Source of the DNA: Clostridium_I sp047718555
GTDB lineage: Bacteria > Bacillota > Clostridia > Clostridiales > Clostridiaceae
Direction of reading: 5' to 3'
Assembly (NCBI RefSeq): GCF_047718555.1
Contig: NZ_JBDNRK010000002.1
Span: forward strand, 62,001-126,000
DNA length: 64,000 nt
Position numbers and translations under genes: made by a program. Below the pieces are notes generated by a model, which saw nothing but the letters and a program-made list of their open reading frames with translations, did no database searches and was not told the DNA's origin. This document shows positions 54,621 through 62,295 of the stretch, in pieces (within the stretch, counting starts at the first letter, position 1; the number at the start of each line of letters is the position of its first letter).

Positions 54621-56768
54621 TTATTTTTCTATAAGTATCTGTTTCGTAATACTATATTCTTTTATACTTAAAATAATACTGATTAATAGGATATCAAAAA
54701 ATGTAAGCCCCGAGATTATTATTGCAAGTAATAAAGTTTTACTAGTAATAAAAGAGCAAATCGCAAACGTGAAATTCCAGAATACTAATATCACTAAGTA
54801 AGCTAGATAATGTTTTTCAAAAAAGGTATAACCAAAAATCCATTGTAATGCTAATGATTTTTTGTTCATTTCTAAATAATACATAAAAGAAAAAAATAGT
54901 AAAACACCTGACAAGATTACAAATAGACTACAATAAACTGTAGCTAATTGTAGTAGTTCTTTGTTACTTGCTAGCTTTAATTCTACACTAGCATAAGCTA
55001 CAGAAATAGGTTGCCAAATCTCATCAAAATTATACTTTTTTAAAGTATCTTGCGTTACCTTAAAGGGGTTTTCATTTCCGCTATTTTTAATATAGTATCC
55101 GTACCCCATAGAAATGCTAGCTGCTAAAATGCGTGGATCAAACTGACTATTTGCTATTATAGCAATTGGATCAGTGATTTCATAGTTATTCTTTTCTGCC
55201 ATATTTGTAGAAAATGTAAAGTAAGATTGATCATTTTTAACATATAGAATATTTACATTGTGCGGTGTAGAATCTTTTTCATTATATATATCCGTGTAAT
55301 CTTTTGATATAGTTCTTTTAATATTATTTTCATATTTTTCAAACTTTGTTGGTACAAGTACAGTTATTTCATTAGAATTAGGGTTATCCGGAATTTCTAC
55401 CCGTTCATTATTAATCCCGATAATTGGATTTATAGATAGATAATTTTTGTTGATTTCTACTTTCATTCCATCCATACCCCAAGGATTTGGATCTAAAGGA
55501 GTCTCACAACTATTCATATAATAAGCAGATGGAGAAATATAAAAAGCTCCCTGTGACTCTAGTTCTTTATATAATAATTGAAATTGTCGTTTTTTTTCGT
55601 CATTTAGAGAATTTAATAATCCCTGTTGAGAATCTGCAATTACTCCTAAATAGGAGTAATCTTTTAGTATAGACCATTTTTCTTGCTTATCCAAAGTACT
55701 CTTGATTGTAAGATAAGTATTACTTCCTTGTTGTAATCCTAATGTAAGAAAAATAGCTAATATAAATCGAATAATAATATTTGTATAAAACAATAATTTT
55801 ATAGGTTTTTTATTTTTAATCATCTGAGAAATATTTATGGTTTTAGTTCCTAACCATGTAACAATAAAAATTAGTGAGATAATTAAAATTAATGGAATAG
55901 TATTTCCTATCCAAAAATATAGAAAAGGAAATAGTTGTTGAAGCTCATTATAAAAATATAAATATACTATTAATCCTGAAAATACTATAGATAATGAACC
56001 TAAGAAAACTTTAATATACTTTCTAAATAAATAAGCTCCAATTTGCCCAAAGTTATATCCTAACAAATATCTTATTGCTATTTCTTTATAATTACTAATT
56101 AAATCATATAGCATTGCAAGTGCTATTAATAAACATAATATTAATGATGCTTGATGCATCATATCTTGGTAAGGATATGGTGTAATCGAACTTTGGCCCT
56201 GATCTTTTGAAATTTCAACATTAAATCCATATTCTAATGCTATCTTTTTTAACTTTTCTGCAGTCTCTTTGCCATTTAATGTATACGTTCCTTTGATATC
56301 CTTTGTATTCCCAGCAGCAATCATTGGACGAATTTCTATCGGTTCAAAACTATGAAAAATTTCAAGTTGGCCTATTTGATGATTGTTGTAGGTTTTTATA
56401 GTCGAAAGAAAATCATTTTTGTCGCTATTTACATTTAAAAATTCACCAGTCTTTAATTTCATGTTTTGAAAATATTTATCTTTTTCAAAAAAAGCTACAT
56501 AATATACTATTTTATCTTTATTATTATTATCCCTTTCAAAAGATGTTCGTTGAAAGTTTCCTTTTATATTTATTGCCATGTCTTCCAATAAATTAAAATT
56601 TTCAAAATTGTTTTTTTGAGGATTACCATTTTTAACTATGAAATTCCATTTTTCACCTATACTGTCATTATTAAAAGATTGAAACTGCATATATTCAAAT
56701 TGCTTTATAGATAAAAAACTTACAACTATAAAAGTGGTTGTAAATAGAAGGAAAATTAATTTTTTCAT
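54621..56768 (-). CDS. Bacteriocin-associated 7TM integral membrane protein
   Basis: 715 residues from the ATG at 56768 (GGAGG 7 nt upstream). One N-terminal segment, a large extracytoplasmic domain, three or four segments at about 210-345, a second extracytoplasmic domain (about 365-590) and three segments at the end. This layout and ABC pairing match, from memory, the DUF1430/TIGR01654 family found with lactococcin-972-like bacteriocins. FtsX/MacB-like permease role is likely, moving a secreted protein or conferring protection. Confidence 0.75.
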   Translation of the reverse strand: MKKLIFLLFTTTFIVVSFLSIKQFEYMQFQSFNNDSIGEKWNFIVKNGNPQKNNFENFNLLEDMAINIKGNFQRTSFERDNNNKDKIVYYVAFFEKDKYFQNMKLKTGEFLNVNSDKNDFLSTIKTYNNHQIGQLEIFHSFEPIEIRPMIAAGNTKDIKGTYTLNGKETAEKLKKIALEYGFNVEISKDQGQSSITPYPYQDMMHQASLILCLLIALAMLYDLISNYKEIAIRYLLGYNFGQIGAYLFRKYIKVFLGSLSIVFSGLIVYLYFYNELQQLFPFLYFWIGNTIPLILIISLIFIVTWLGTKTINISQMIKNKKPIKLLFYTNIIIRFILAIFLTLGLQQGSNTYLTIKSTLDKQEKWSILKDYSYLGVIADSQQGLLNSLNDEKKRQFQLLYKELESQGAFYISPSAYYMNSCETPLDPNPWGMDGMKVEINKNYLSINPIIGINNERVEIPDNPNSNEITVLVPTKFEKYENNIKRTISKDYTDIYNEKDSTPHNVNILYVKNDQSYFTFSTNMAEKNNYEITDPIAIIANSQFDPRILAASISMGYGYYIKNSGNENPFKVTQDTLKKYNFDEIWQPISVAYASVELKLASNKELLQLATVYCSLFVILSGVLLFFSFMYYLEMNKKSLALQWIFGYTFFEKHYLAYLVILVFWNFTFAICSFITSKTLLLAIIISGLTFFDILLISIILSIKEYSITKQILIEK

Positions 56769-56781
56769 AACCATTCCTCCT

Positions 56782-57405
56782 TTACAATTCTATTATTCTT
56801 GAAAAGAATTTAGTTAAATTTTTGTCATGAGTGACCATAATAATTGTTTTTCCTTGCTTATGTAATTTCTGAAACAATGACACAATAATATCGCGGTTCT
56901 CACTATCCAATGATCCAGTTGGTTCATCTGCAAAAATTATAGAGGGATCTTTAAGTAGTAATCTAGCAATTGCTACACGTTGCTGTTCTCCACCACTTAA
57001 GGTATGCACTATTTCCTTACCATAATCAACAAGATCTACTTCTTTTAATGCTAATGATATAGCATCATATTTTTGTTTTTTCTTCATTTTTTTATGTTTA
57101 AGGGCAATTTCTAAATTTTCATTTACTGATGCATTATCAATTAGAGCATAGTTTTGAAAAATAAAACCTAAATGATCTCTTAATAAAAGCCTTTTTATTT
57201 TATTTTTACGTATATCTTTATCCATTATTTTTACAATACCTGAATCAGCTTCTTCTAAAGTACCCATTATATTTAAAAGAGTAGTTTTTCCCTGGCCACT
57301 TTTCCCAACTATACCAATGAACTCTCCTGATTTTACTTCCAAGTTAAAATCTTTAAAAATAGTTTTTCTATTGAATGCCTTACATATGTTTATTATTTCA
57401 ATCAT
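56782..57405 (-). CDS. ABC transporter ATPase, bacteriocin-export (MacB/LolD-like) type
   Basis: 207 residues; Walker A GIVGKSGQGKTTLLN, Q-loop FIFQNYALID, signature HTLSGGEQQRVAIARL, Walker B IIFADEPTGSLD, H-loop VTHDKN. Partner of the 7TM protein 13 bp downstream. AAGGTGG precedes the ATG; a perfect hairpin lies just upstream. Confidence 0.9.
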   Translation of the reverse strand: MIEIINICKAFNRKTIFKDFNLEVKSGEFIGIVGKSGQGKTTLLNIMGTLEEADSGIVKIMDKDIRKNKIKRLLLRDHLGFIFQNYALIDNASVNENLEIALKHKKMKKKQKYDAISLALKEVDLVDYGKEIVHTLSGGEQQRVAIARLLLKDPSIIFADEPTGSLDSENRDIIVSLFQKLHKQGKTIIMVTHDKNLTKFFSRIIEL

Positions 57406-57430
57406 ATATTTACCACCTTTTCAAAACTAA

Positions 57431-57466
57431 TCAAAAGGAGATTTATTTTAATAAATCTCCTTTTGA
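57431..57466. promoter_or_regulatory. Perfect hairpin upstream of the ABC ATPase gene
   Basis: 15-bp stem (57431-57445 with 57452-57466), 6-nt loop, ending 26 bp before the ATG. Without a U tract; perhaps a processing or attenuation site. Confidence 0.45.
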
Positions 57467-57655
57467 CAACTATGAGTATATAACATACTTATTATAAAAT
57501 ATACTTATTATAAGTAGCACTATATGGTCCATTAAAATCTAAATTTAATCTTGACCAATATTGAGAATATAAGGGCAAAATAAATTATTAATAGTTATTT
57601 CCATTAATCTATTGGTTTACATATATACTAAAACAAAATTTTCTAAGTTGTCAGT

Positions 57656-58192
57656 TTATTTTAACGAATCAGCTATACTTATAAGTCTATCTTTGCTTAA
57701 ATCAAATCCCATGACATCAAAATTTTGACCGTTTCTTGTAAAAAGGACATGAATATATCCTTTTCCATTCATTTCGTCAGAAATCCATGCGTCCGTACCA
57801 TCACTCAATTTTATTTTTTCATTACTAGTATCTATTAATGGATTCTTTTCAGTGCTATCTACTTGTTGAATAGTAAGTTCTTCATCATTATTATTTCCTT
57901 TATAAAAAGAATATGCTATGTGTACATCTTTATTTTTAAAGGTATGTTTATCAGACTTCATATTAACAAGTTTTAAATCGTCTATTTTTGCAGTTGGTGC
58001 TTTTATTGAATATGGAGTATTAGCTTTTGCTCCTGCAATACCTTTATGAATTTCAGGTTTTTGTATAGTAGTATTTGCAGTTGTAAGCACTTTTTCATTT
58101 GTTGTTTTAACAGAACTTTTTCCATAAAATGCTACTGTAAAGACTATCCCTAATGCAACAACTGGAATTAAAACCTTTTTAAATTTAAACAT
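57656..58192 (-). CDS. Membrane-anchored or secreted DUF4367-like protein
   Basis: 178 residues, N-terminal hydrophobic segment (7-24), spacer, then a C-terminal domain with AYSFYKGNNNDEELTIQQV..., LSDGTDAWISDEMNGKGYIHVLFTRNGQNFDVMGFDLSKDRLISIADSL, homologous to the end of 52316-52915. GAGGTGAT precedes the ATG. It follows the secreted 58222 gene by 29 bp, so the two are co-transcribed from the operator-controlled promoter. Confidence 0.7.
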   Translation of the reverse strand: MFKFKKVLIPVVALGIVFTVAFYGKSSVKTTNEKVLTTANTTIQKPEIHKGIAGAKANTPYSIKAPTAKIDDLKLVNMKSDKHTFKNKDVHIAYSFYKGNNNDEELTIQQVDSTEKNPLIDTSNEKIKLSDGTDAWISDEMNGKGYIHVLFTRNGQNFDVMGFDLSKDRLISIADSLK

Positions 58193-58221
58193 TTATATCA
58201 CCTCAATTTTATTCATTATAT

Positions 58222-58725
58222 CTAATTATAATCTAGTTGTGTAAATACTGGTGAACCATCAACATCGCCAGTTTCATATCCCCATCTTCCGCTCGTTGAA
58301 GAGTAGCCGAACACTAAACTGCCTCCTTGATATGAATAAACTTGATCATTCCCATATTGATAATATGCAGTATATCCATATAGAAGTCCAGAATGCATTA
58401 CATTCCAAGTCCCAGAACCAGCTATGCCATCAGACCCTATATGATGCTGTGTTTGATAATATCCAAGTGCTGTCTTTGTATTAATACCATAATATCCATC
58501 TATATCTCCTACAGTACTTCCAAATCCAGAATCTGTACATATTTGTTGAACAGCTCTTACATTAGTTCCAACAGTTTCATATCCAGATCCAACCCAATGC
58601 AAGCTTGACCAATCTCCTGGTGCCGCTAGAGCTACAGCTGGTAATGAAATAATTGAAATTATTACTGCTGCAACTATAATACGAATACTCAAAAACTTTT
58701 TCAAATTGTTTTTTAAAATCTTCAT
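58222..58725 (-). CDS. Secreted peptidoglycan-binding protein
   Basis: 167 residues with a signal peptide (cleavage near ALAAPGDW). Residues 50-110 form a PG_binding_1 domain (VRAVQQICTDSGFGSTVGDIDGYYGINTKTALGYYQTQHHIGSDGIAGSGTW). The last 55 residues are Tyr/Gly/Ser-rich. No catalytic domain. GAGGAG precedes the ATG. Its promoter region is a paralogue of that of 51387-51833 and carries the shared operator. Possible wall-targeted effector or bacteriocin-like protein. Confidence 0.8.
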   Translation of the reverse strand: MKILKNNLKKFLSIRIIVAAVIISIISLPAVALAAPGDWSSLHWVGSGYETVGTNVRAVQQICTDSGFGSTVGDIDGYYGINTKTALGYYQTQHHIGSDGIAGSGTWNVMHSGLLYGYTAYYQYGNDQVYSYQGGSLVFGYSSTSGRWGYETGDVDGSPVFTQLDYN

Positions 58726-58798
58726 TTAAAAAATCTCCTCTCCTCTTTAATTATTTTCAAATTGTTTTTAATACTAAAATGTGCATCTAATTTATATT

Positions 58799-58828
58799 CA
58801 TTTTACTTAAGTAGAGTAAATATGCCAA
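58799..58828 (-). promoter_or_regulatory. BlaI-type operator overlapping a promoter (site B)
   Basis: Minus-strand TTGGCA (58828-58823), 17-bp spacer, TAAAAT (58805-58800). Dyad CATTTTAC-TTAA-GTAGAGTA at 58799-58818 covers the -10. Confidence 0.75.
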
Positions 58829-59021
58829 TATTTTTATTTATGTTAATAATATTTAAATTTAGTTAATAAATTTTCTTAATACAATAAAAATTAAGCAGCT
58901 GCTCAATTTAACAGAATTCATATTACGTTGAGCTCATACTCTTTAATTCCAATAATATATTTTTAATAACCATCAATATATAACATGGTATTCCAATTTA
59001 TAAATTATTAATACAGAAATA
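58829..59021. other. Non-coding gap
   Basis: 58829-58882 continues the promoter-region paralogy with 51966-52020. The rest shows nothing recognisable. Confidence 0.35.
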
Positions 59022-59067
59022 TATTGACTAACACTATTCTACGCCAGTAGAATAGTGTTAGTCAATA
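59022..59067. promoter_or_regulatory. 46-bp perfect palindrome with an ideal BlaI-type site (site E)
   Basis: 21-bp arms 59022-59042 and 59047-59067, loop GCCA. The centre TATTCTAC-GCCA-GTAGAATA (59035-59054) is the best operator in the window. Each strand carries TTGACT, an 18-bp spacer and TAGAAT, a symmetric promoter pair. It could equally act as a terminator-like hairpin. Confidence 0.55.
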
Positions 59068-59103
59068 CTAAAAAATTTTTTATACTGTTAATTTATTATT
59101 TAC

Positions 59104-60116
59104 TCAACTTTCGCAGGACAAAAGCGATAGCTTTTCCTTTATATAGCTAGGCAGAGCATGAATAAAACTATCGATTATTAGATCAATAATCTCCTTTGAA
59201 AGTAAAATTTTTTCTTTTAGTACATTTTTTAAAGTAGTTATAAGTATTTGTAGTGCTTCATAAAATTGAACATCTTCAAGTTTATCACAGCACTGATAGA
59301 AAAATCCACCCACTGTACGTAAATCTTTGCTATTACGGTTTTCTAAAGATAGCATGATATACCTTGTAAATACTATAGTAGTATGTACTATCATAGAATC
59401 ATAGGAACGTCCTTGGAATTCTTTACCGAGTTTCAAAAATGACTTGTTCATTTAAAAAAAGACTTCGATGCCCCAACGTTTTCCGTAGATTCTTATGATT
59501 TCATCGTCAGATAGAGATGTATCAGTAGATACAATGGCAAGCCATTGCCTACTTCTATTTCTATGACGTACAAAAACTATTTTGGATTCAACTTTGTTAC
59601 CATCTTTATCAGTGCCTATATCAACAGTTACAGATAAAATTTTAGCTTTTCCTCTTCTTTTTTAACAGAGGAATATAGAGATTTAAGATTTGACTTTTTG
59701 CCAACATAATCATAGTAAACTCTGGGCATATCTTTAACCATGGCTATAGTATGAAGCTTAAGATTTAAAATTTGTATTAGAGTCTTAGGATAAGTAAACC
59801 AACTGTCAAAGAGAACATAAGAAGCTGGAATACCAATTCTACCGCTCTCTTGATTAACTTAAGCATTGCATCAGGGGACTTTAAAAGAGCCTCCTTACGG
59901 AGTTTAGAACCATTAGTTCTTTTGTCTAAAGTCTTATTTTCAGGGCATAGTCTATTTTTCTCTTTTGCAGATGAAAGAAGAGTAAAAGCAAGTGGTAAAA
60001 AAGTATTCCCATCAGACCATCCAAGAGTTAACAGGCGAAAGCTATTACTTTCTATAGCTTTTTTATTTATAACGATCAAAAGTTGTTTTCTAATTGAAAA
60101 AGGTATATTTATTTTA
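59104..60116 (-). pseudogene. IS4-family transposase, broken
   Basis: Fragments in order: TLGWSDGNTFLPLAFTLLSSAKEKNR, then (frameshift near 59850) IPASYVLFDSWFTYP with a catalytic Asp, then (frameshift near 59660) RGKAKILSVTVDIGTD, IYGKRWGIEVFFK with the Y-2-R-3-E-6-K signature, then (frameshift near 59450) NKSFLKLGKEFQGRSYDSM. The N-terminus and first Asp region are missing. At least three frameshifts, so inactive; the lost start may be the piece at 53520-53634. Confidence 0.85.
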
Positions 60117-60192
60117 TTAGTAAAAAAATAAATGTAATAAAAAAATATACTATATTTTTAAATGTAATAATAGAAAATTGAGCAACTAAATA

Positions 60193-60236
60193 TTCCCCAA
60201 TTGCACACAATATAAATCGTGTGTGCAATTGGGGAA
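60193..60236. terminator. Terminator of the blaI-blaR1-like operon
   Basis: A perfect 16-bp stem, TTCCCCAATTGCACAC (60193-60208) with 60221-60236. Confidence 0.75.
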
Positions 60237-60241
60237 ATAAA

Positions 60242-60424
60242 TTAATTCACTAAATAACTCCAAGTAGTAGGTCCTATGATTCCATCATCAGGTATATGAA
60301 CCTTATCCTGAAAATAAGTTACTGCATCATGAGTTTCTTTACCAAAAGCTAAATCTATTCCTATTAAATATGTTTTAACTGATAAAACTACCTGTGCTGC
60401 ACCCACATTTGATACACTGTACAT
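60242..60424 (-). pseudogene. Peptidoglycan-binding extension of the M56 protein, after an in-frame TAG
   Basis: 60 residues of a PG_binding_1 type domain. It lies in the same frame as the M56 gene: TAG at 60445-60443, six codons, then this ATG, with no ribosome-binding site. Either the M56 gene has lost its wall-binding end to a stop, or the TAG is sometimes read through. Confidence 0.55.
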
Positions 60425-60442
60425 AGTGTTATTTTTATTGTG

Positions 60443-61642
60443 CTATTTTGATTGAAGAATTATATATTTATTTGGATTTTCTTTTATCTGCTCTTGAATT
60501 GACTTTATCTGAGCAAATTCTTTAGGTACATCTTTAATTGGCCCTTTATATATTACTCTCGGGCCAGAAGCAGATTTATCTTGATCATCTACTTGTTTTG
60601 TATTATCTATACCATTTACATTACTTGACTCTTCAGACTTTGTTTTTGTTGAACTAACTACTGGCTTTGTATTCATTTCATTATTTTGAGCAAAAATTTT
60701 AATATTAAAAAAAGATGTTATTGATATTATTCCGACTAAAATTGCCAAAATTAGTCCTTTTTTTTCAATTTGTAAATTAACTATATTCTCTAGTCTTCTT
60801 TTTAGTATCTCTTTATTATTATTAAAACCTGTTATTATTTCAATTCTATGATTATTACTTCTATTAGATTTTAAAGATTTAATAAAAGTCATTGCATATA
60901 ATTTTCTTAATTCCATGTTAGAATCTTTTAATACAATTTCGTCACAAGATAATTCACAATCATGATTTATTTGTTTCCACATTATATATACTAAAGGATT
61001 AAACCAATGTATTGACATAATAATCATAACTAAAATCTTATAATATAAATCATGTCTTTTAAAATGAATTAATTCATGCTTTAAAATCAACTCTAATTCG
61101 TCAACATTATAGGTATCTACAGGTAATAAAATTAGTGATTTAAATATTCCTATTCCTAAAGGTGATCCTATGCCCTTGCAGTATTTTAAAGAAATTTTCT
61201 TTTTTATATTTAATTCGTATAATATCTTAGAGTATAATTTATTAATATTATCATCATTTATGTCATAAGCTAAAAACTTAATCTTGTTAGTAAAATTTAA
61301 ATAAGCACATATATGATAAATTAGAAAGGCTATTAATCCAATTAACCATATACAAAATATTATTTTCCACAAATGTATATTTTTGTTATTACTGTAAATT
61401 ACATCAAAATTGCTATTTATAATATTAGATTCTTTAAACAAAGTCTTATACGTTTTATTAGAAATAAAAATTGAAAACCTGAATATTATAATCATTTTCA
61501 AAATAGGAAATACCCACAAATAATATATAAGAGTTTTAGAATATTTTTTTAATAAAGTTTTTCTTAATATAATAATAAATAATATTATGATGCTGCTAAT
61601 TAAAGAAGACAGTAAGAGATTATTTATTAAACTTTCATACAT
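60443..61642 (-). CDS. M56-family metallopeptidase sensor (BlaR1-like)
   Basis: 399 residues. Membrane segments at about 8-26, 36-60, 92-115 and 300-318. Zinc-protease motif HELIH (His189-His193) with the third ligand in HDCELSCDE, as in BlaR1/MecR1. In BlaR1 the signal activates this protease, which leads to BlaI inactivation. The C-terminal penicillin-binding sensor is absent; after the last membrane segment only a Ser/Lys/Glu-rich tail of about 80 residues remains, then TAG and an in-frame peptidoglycan-binding stretch. Beta-lactam sensing is therefore unlikely; a wall signal is inferred. Confidence 0.85.
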   Translation of the reverse strand: MYESLINNLLLSSLISSIIILFIIILRKTLLKKYSKTLIYYLWVFPILKMIIIFRFSIFISNKTYKTLFKESNIINSNFDVIYSNNKNIHLWKIIFCIWLIGLIAFLIYHICAYLNFTNKIKFLAYDINDDNINKLYSKILYELNIKKKISLKYCKGIGSPLGIGIFKSLILLPVDTYNVDELELILKHELIHFKRHDLYYKILVMIIMSIHWFNPLVYIMWKQINHDCELSCDEIVLKDSNMELRKLYAMTFIKSLKSNRSNNHRIEIITGFNNNKEILKRRLENIVNLQIEKKGLILAILVGIISITSFFNIKIFAQNNEMNTKPVVSSTKTKSEESSNVNGIDNTKQVDDQDKSASGPRVIYKGPIKDVPKEFAQIKSIQEQIKENPNKYIILQSK

Positions 61643-61646
61643 ATTA

Positions 61647-62015
61647 TCACCTATTTTTAATCCATTCTTCTAATTCATTTAAATCATTATCAGTTATGTC
61701 GTGATTTTCATGTAAGGTAGTAACGAAGCTTTTTAATGAATTACCATGTAATTTTCTTAAAAAATTACCAGTTTCTAATCCTAAATAACTTTTTTTAGTT
61801 ATAATAGGAGTATAATAACTAATTCTTTTCTCTTTTTTAGCACTTATAAAATCTTTATCAATTAATCGTGAAAGTAATGTTAATGTAGTTGTATTCTTCC
61901 ATTCCTTTTTTTCTTCCATGATTTTAATCATTTCCTTTGAAGATATAGGTCTTTCGCTATCCCAAATAATTTCCATTATTTCTAATTCAGCATCAGGAAT
62001 CTTTTTTAATGTCAT
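61647..62015 (-). CDS. BlaI/MecI/CopY-family repressor
   Basis: 122 residues: winged helix (IPDAELEIMEIIWDSERPISSKEMIKIMEE, TTLTLLSRLIDKDFISAKKEKRISYYTPII) and a C-terminal dimerisation helix pair. AGAGGTG precedes the ATG. It is 4 bp upstream of the M56 gene, the classic blaI-blaR1 order. Its promoter carries a dyad (62038-62057) of the TAC-N4-GTA type known for this family, so it is probably autoregulated. Confidence 0.9.
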   Translation of the reverse strand: MTLKKIPDAELEIMEIIWDSERPISSKEMIKIMEEKKEWKNTTTLTLLSRLIDKDFISAKKEKRISYYTPIITKKSYLGLETGNFLRKLHGNSLKSFVTTLHENHDITDNDLNELEEWIKNR

Positions 62016-62037
62016 AATCTATACACCTCTTTAAGAT

Positions 62038-62067
62038 TATTCTATTCAAGTAGAGTGCTTTTGTCAA
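62038..62067 (-). promoter_or_regulatory. BlaI-type operator overlapping the blaI promoter (site C)
   Basis: Minus-strand TTGACA (62067-62062), 17-bp spacer, TAGAAT (62044-62039). Dyad TATTCTAT-TCAA-GTAGAGTG at 62038-62057 covers the -10. Confidence 0.75.
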
Positions 62068-62144
62068 CACTTTTATACTCCCATGCTCGTTAGATTCTGT
62101 CCAAGGTTATTATGGGGTCAGAGAGAAATCATATATGACAAAAA

Positions 62145-62178
62145 ATCCCTAATATGTTTTTCACACCATACTAGGGAT
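62145..62178 (-). terminator. Terminator of gldA
   Basis: ATCCCTAATATG (62145-62156) pairs with CATACTAGGGAT (62167-62178) with one mismatch; the A-run 62140-62145 is the U tract on the minus strand. Confidence 0.75.
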
Positions 62179-62219
62179 CTTATCTTTAATTAATTATGAA
62201 ATTAAACATTTTTAAAAAT

Positions 62220-62279
62220 CTTGTTTAATTTATAACATGCTTGTTTAACTTGTAACATAATTGTTTGTTATATAACAAT
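62220..62279. repeat. Three degenerate 20-bp tandem units
   Basis: CTTGTTTAATTTATAACATG, CTTGTTTAACTTGTAACATA, ATTGTTTGTTATATAACAAT in a row, directly after the gldA stop. Confidence 0.6.
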
Positions 62280-62295
62280 CATTAGTAAAAAAATA

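Larger units (their letters stand above)
60161..60694. repeat. Right copy of the 0.53-kb duplication
   Basis: Nearly identical to 52914-53445; here it is continuous with the intact M56 gene, so this is the likely source. Just before it, 60107-60160 resembles 52037-52091. Confidence 0.9.

Noticed and set aside
60242..60424. Independent 60-residue peptidoglycan-binding gene
   Set aside because: No ribosome-binding site, and it lies in frame with the M56 gene beyond a TAG; better seen as a cut-off domain.
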